A stretch of 26,752 nucleotides of DNA from a bacterium (GTDB lineage Bacteria; KSB1; UBA2214): positions 1 to 26,752 of the forward strand of contig JAKQKF010000151.1 of the NCBI GenBank assembly GCA_029560815.1. Reading direction: 5' to 3'. Within the stretch, counting starts at the first letter, position 1, and every line of letters starts with the position of its first letter. Position numbers and translations under genes: made by a program. Below the pieces are notes generated by a model. It was not told where the DNA came from. It worked only from the letters and a program-made list of their open reading frames with translations, and did not search any database. Positions 24,291 through 26,752 of the stretch are shown one piece after another.

Positions 24291-25061
24291 TTAATAGATG
24301 AACACCTTCGATCCGGTGCCCATATTCTTGGCGACGATCTCGAGATCCTCATCCCCAAGCCGGACGCAGCCATGGGTGACCGGCATACCGAGAAACCGTT
24401 TGTACAGGGTACCGTGGATCAGGTAGCCATCGCCGAGGGCCAGGGCATAGTCCCCCAGCACTCCCGATTCGTACCGGAGGGGGGAATCGCGCGGCGGAAT
24501 CGGCCGCCCCTCCTCGACAAAAGCCCAGTCCGGCATATACCAGACCGGTTTGCGCATCTTGTTCAGCACCCTGAACTGGCCACGCGGGGTGCGAAAGATC
24601 CATTGCTTGTTGCGGCTGGCGCGCAGCAGGACGTAGCTGCCGGTGGAGCAGACCCCCTTGTGGAGGAGCTGGTCCTCCTGCATCAGAAAAATCTGATTGC
24701 CCGAGGTATCGATGACCAGCCAGGGCTCCCTGGGGATAAAGGCAGCGATCTTTTTTTGTTTGGCCTGCACGGTCTTGGCCGTCCTGGCCAGCTCCTTCTC
24801 GTAGAGCTGCACATCGGCTGCGCCGTCGACGCGGAGGTAATTCTCCCTGGGCGCGAGGCGAAAGAGTGCATCACGCAGATCCGGCGAGTACAAAAAGACG
24901 AAAAAAGCCGCGAAAAGTCCGAACAGCAGGCCAAAGAAAAGAGCCGACCCCAACTTTTTTTCGGTCTTTTCGGGCTCATAGTCATCGAAAGCGGACTCGA
25001 GCTCCAGCCGGGCTTTTTCCCGTGTTTGCGGGCGAAAATCTTTGCGCACTGTACGTTTCAT
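24291..25061 (-). CDS. Membrane-anchored L,D-transpeptidase (YkuD)
   Basis: 256 residues from the ATG at 25061, with AAGG 4 bases before it. Cytosolic basic tail, one membrane helix (38-58), a short stalk, then a YkuD domain (about 112-256). The active site is intact: His216 (HGTLYK), His230 and the nucleophile Cys232 in THGCVRL. Family role: forming 3-3 peptidoglycan cross-links or attaching proteins to the wall, or L,D-carboxypeptidation. An FLMQEDQLLHKGVCSTG segment is the usual N-terminal sheet of the domain. It lies between a second transpeptidase gene (80 bases upstream) and an unrecognised membrane protein (33 bases downstream). A weak internal promoter (TTGACC-N16-TGATAG) may lie in the 80-base gap. 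Confidence 0.92.
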   Translation of the reverse strand: MKRTVRKDFRPQTREKARLELESAFDDYEPEKTEKKLGSALFFGLLFGLFAAFFVFLYSPDLRDALFRLAPRENYLRVDGAADVQLYEKELARTAKTVQAKQKKIAAFIPREPWLVIDTSGNQIFLMQEDQLLHKGVCSTGSYVLLRASRNKQWIFRTPRGQFRVLNKMRKPVWYMPDWAFVEEGRPIPPRDSPLRYESGVLGDYALALGDGYLIHGTLYKRFLGMPVTHGCVRLGDEDLEIVAKNMGTGSKVFIY

Positions 25062-25141
25062 AAGACCTTGTAAATCCGGGCTATCACTGCAACCGGCACT
25101 CCGGTCAATCTCCTCACCTGTCCGCGAACGGCCGCATGAGG

Positions 25142-26338
25142 CTATTTGGCCGTGTTCTGCCCCTTGCCGTCGGGCGCCGCGCTGTTTTCACTGAAGGAGG
25201 TATTGATTCCCCGAAGCGAACCGACAATAGTGATCGGGGTCCCTTCCTCCACCATACTGTAGAGCGTGTCCATATCACGATTGCGCAGGGCGACACAGCC
25301 CGCCGTCCAGTTGGCGCCCTTGCCCCCGTCGCCGTGGACTTCAATCAGGCCGCCGATGCCGGCGCTGCGTGCGATCTCACCGCGCGCCTGCGCTGCGCGA
25401 AACAGGGCCATATCCTCGGCATTGGGATAGTTGATCTCCATGGCCTTGTAATAGGCGGTACGGTGTCCCGCTTTTTTGCGTTTGACGTGGTACATCCCTT
25501 CCGGAGTGGCGCCGTCCCCGCGCTGACGTTTATGTCCCAGCCAGTTCGGCCCGAGTTCAACCGGGAACTCCGCTCGCTTGACTCCGTCTCTGTAGACCTG
25601 GCAGCGATGGGCGAGCTTGTCCACGATGATCACCGGCGCGTTCTTCTCGGCGGACCAGCGGATGGTCTGCTGCACCCATTTGCGCCACTTGGGCGCGTTG
25701 ACAAAATAGCCGTTAAGGATATGCGTCACTTCATCACCGGCGCTGCCGATTTTTTTTGCAGCGATATGATAGCGGGCGACGGCCCGGCGGAAATCACCGC
25801 GCTTGAAGGCCTCCTCGCTCTCATAGATCGCCAGCTCGCTGAAGGCAATCTGCTGACGCACCTGGCCCTCCATCGGCATATCCGCGAACTGACCGCGGAT
25901 GTCAGCGATCCTCTTCTTGGTCAGGTTGATGCCGGTCGCCGCCACCCAGCGCAGACTGTCGCGCAGGGTCACTGAACGCATCGCCGCATATTCAGCCATA
26001 TCGCTGGCCTTCTGCGCCATCGCATCGACGCGGCTGAAATTGCGGTGATACATCCAGCGCTCGTTTTCAGAAGCCCACATCAGGCGGGCCTGCTCGAGAT
26101 AGTTATCGGCCATACGCAGCTGGTCCGGCGCATAGACAGCGGCCTGGAGCTGCCGGGCTCGGGCGACGTCACGGCGCGCCTCATCGAATCGGCCCACCGG
26201 CGGCTGGTTGGAGAACTGAACGATCAGGCTGATAACACCCAGGACGAGCGCCAGGAGGAGATTGATGATGAGAAACCAGTTTCTTTCGGGCGGGGCAGGA
26301 TTGGCTGGTTTGGCGTAACGGTTATATTCGTACAACAT
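25142..26338 (-). CDS. DUF4398-like/YkuD fusion L,D-transpeptidase
   Basis: 398 residues. One membrane helix (about 21-42), then a helical region (about 48-125) with the DUF4398 style: DEARRDVARARQLQAAVYAP, a spaced A-x-x-A pattern and a second A-rich helix. A further helical stretch (about 130-215) precedes the YkuD domain (about 230-380). The catalytic motif is IEVHGDGG with His335 and WTAGCVAL with nucleophile Cys348; the usual SHGC is TAGC here, a form known in one YkuD subgroup. A Ser/Asn-rich C-terminal tail of about 25 residues follows. The helical region could set distance through the periplasm or bind partners. It is the first gene of the minus-strand wall cluster, 13 bases or so downstream of the predicted transcript start. 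Confidence 0.9.
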   Translation of the reverse strand: MLYEYNRYAKPANPAPPERNWFLIINLLLALVLGVISLIVQFSNQPPVGRFDEARRDVARARQLQAAVYAPDQLRMADNYLEQARLMWASENERWMYHRNFSRVDAMAQKASDMAEYAAMRSVTLRDSLRWVAATGINLTKKRIADIRGQFADMPMEGQVRQQIAFSELAIYESEEAFKRGDFRRAVARYHIAAKKIGSAGDEVTHILNGYFVNAPKWRKWVQQTIRWSAEKNAPVIIVDKLAHRCQVYRDGVKRAEFPVELGPNWLGHKRQRGDGATPEGMYHVKRKKAGHRTAYYKAMEINYPNAEDMALFRAAQARGEIARSAGIGGLIEVHGDGGKGANWTAGCVALRNRDMDTLYSMVEEGTPITIVGSLRGINTSFSENSAAPDGKGQNTAK

Positions 26339-26357
26339 TTTCTACTCAGCTAATGCC

Positions 26358-26386
26358 AGTATACCAGAGAATCGGGGCCATGTCAA
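26358..26386 (-). promoter_or_regulatory. near-perfect sigma70 promoter for the transpeptidase cluster
   Basis: Minus strand: TTGACA (26386-26381), a 17-base spacer, TATACT (26363-26358). Predicted start near 26351, only about 13 bases before the ATG. It is the closest match to consensus in the window, suggesting strong constitutive expression. Confidence 0.75.
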
Positions 26387-26442
26387 GAGGTCAGATGCAC
26401 ATCCACCACTTTGGTCAAAGAACCACCCCGGACAAGAATTGA

Positions 26443-26491
26443 AAACAGAAAACCTCAGCCCGCGAAGCGCTGCTTGCACGGACTGAGGTTT
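26443..26491 (-). terminator. intrinsic terminator of the right-edge gene
   Basis: Read on the minus strand: AAACCTCAG (26491-26483) pairs with CTGAGGTTT (26458-26450), with an inner CCG/CGG pairing, followed by a T-rich tail (TTCTGTTTTC). It lies just downstream of the stop at 26521. Confidence 0.75.
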
Positions 26492-26520
26492 AAGATCAAC
26501 ACTCAGTGAAGAGTGAAGAA

Positions 26521-26752
26521 TTAGCGGCCGAGCTTCTTGTCGATCGCAGCCTGCAGCTCTTCAGCCAGGCCGGCCAGTTTCTGCAGATTGGCCTGGACCT
26601 TGTCACGAGCAGTCAGGAAATCGCCATTGGTCATGGCGGTGTTGGCTTCGGCGACGGAGGCTTCGACAGCAGCCAGTTCGCTGTTGATGGCTTCGAGGGC
26701 GGCACGGCCTTCTTTGCCACGCGGGGCCTTCTTCATCAGACCCTTGACATTC
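26521..26752 (-). CDS. DUF4398-like helical protein, C-terminal part (gene cut by window edge)
   Basis: The last 76 codons of a gene that enters from the right edge. An in-frame ATG at 26736 exists, but the frame stays open to the edge and reads NVKGLMKKAPRGKEGRAAL without a break, so the protein very likely begins outside. The visible part is two long amphipathic helices with heptad-like Ala and Leu spacing, separated by TNGDFLTARDKV. The KAPRGKEG segment followed by this helical pair resembles the C-terminal part of small exported DUF4398 proteins, as I recall them. It ends DKKLGR and has its own terminator. Function unknown; the DUF4398-like region in the neighbouring transpeptidase suggests a shared envelope role. 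Confidence 0.7.
   Translation of the reverse strand, partial: NVKGLMKKAPRGKEGRAALEAINSELAAVEASVAEANTAMTNGDFLTARDKVQANLQKLAGLAEELQAAIDKKLGR

Overview
The window is a gene-dense, GC-rich piece of a bacterial chromosome with about 19 protein genes, one tRNA gene and one candidate small RNA. The cell is clearly diderm: it encodes a TamA-type Omp85 barrel, a full TamB and a lipoprotein. It reads Shine-Dalgarno sites and several near-consensus sigma70 promoters (for example TTGACA-N17-TATACT), and it starts many genes with GTG or TTG. The PEGA/DUF5683-like, DUF937 and DUF4398-like proteins, together with TamAB, suggest an uncultured lineage around the FCB/KSB1/Calditrichota groups. That placement is inference and cannot be proved from this sequence alone.

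Layout. 1-981 (minus): a cut FN3-type lipoprotein gene and an upstream PEGA/DUF5683-like gene that overlap by 4 bases. 982-1972: a long gap holding a compact promoter-to-terminator unit that looks like an orphan small RNA, then a lower-GC stretch with inverted repeats and no recognisable gene. 1973-4512 (plus): a DUF937 protein, a strong terminator, and rlhA (23S rRNA C2501 hydroxylation, peptidase U32 family). 4526-6553 (minus): an APC/CAT-type amino-acid permease with extra membrane segments. 6739-6810: tRNA-Gly(CCC). 6867-8051 (minus): acetate kinase, ending at a terminator shared with the tRNA.

8052-8264 is a divergent promoter region. To its right, one plus-strand run encodes a 57-residue helix-turn-helix protein, xylulokinase, a membrane-anchored protein of unknown function and a SpoU-type RNA methyltransferase. 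A new plus-strand run starts near 11761: cyclophilin, MtaB-like and MiaB, that is, two tandem radical-SAM tRNA methylthiotransferases. Then come a secreted M19 dipeptidase, an FrhB-type ferredoxin/flavin protein overlapping its stop codon, a TamA-like barrel and TamB, closed by a terminator at 23389-23431.

23430-26338 (minus) is a cell-wall cluster: two membrane-anchored L,D-transpeptidases, one with a DUF4398-like helical region in front of its catalytic domain, plus an unrecognised membrane-anchored protein, driven by a near-perfect promoter. The right edge holds the 3' part of a gene whose product resembles a stand-alone DUF4398 protein, with its own terminator.

Most genes are housekeeping. 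I found no defence system, CRISPR array, insertion sequence or prophage. The points most worth following are the orphan RNA unit, the tiny HTH protein heading the xylB run opposite ackA, the DUF4398-like/YkuD fusion beside a DUF4398-like gene, the enlarged permease, and the FrhB-type protein placed between a dipeptidase and tamAB.
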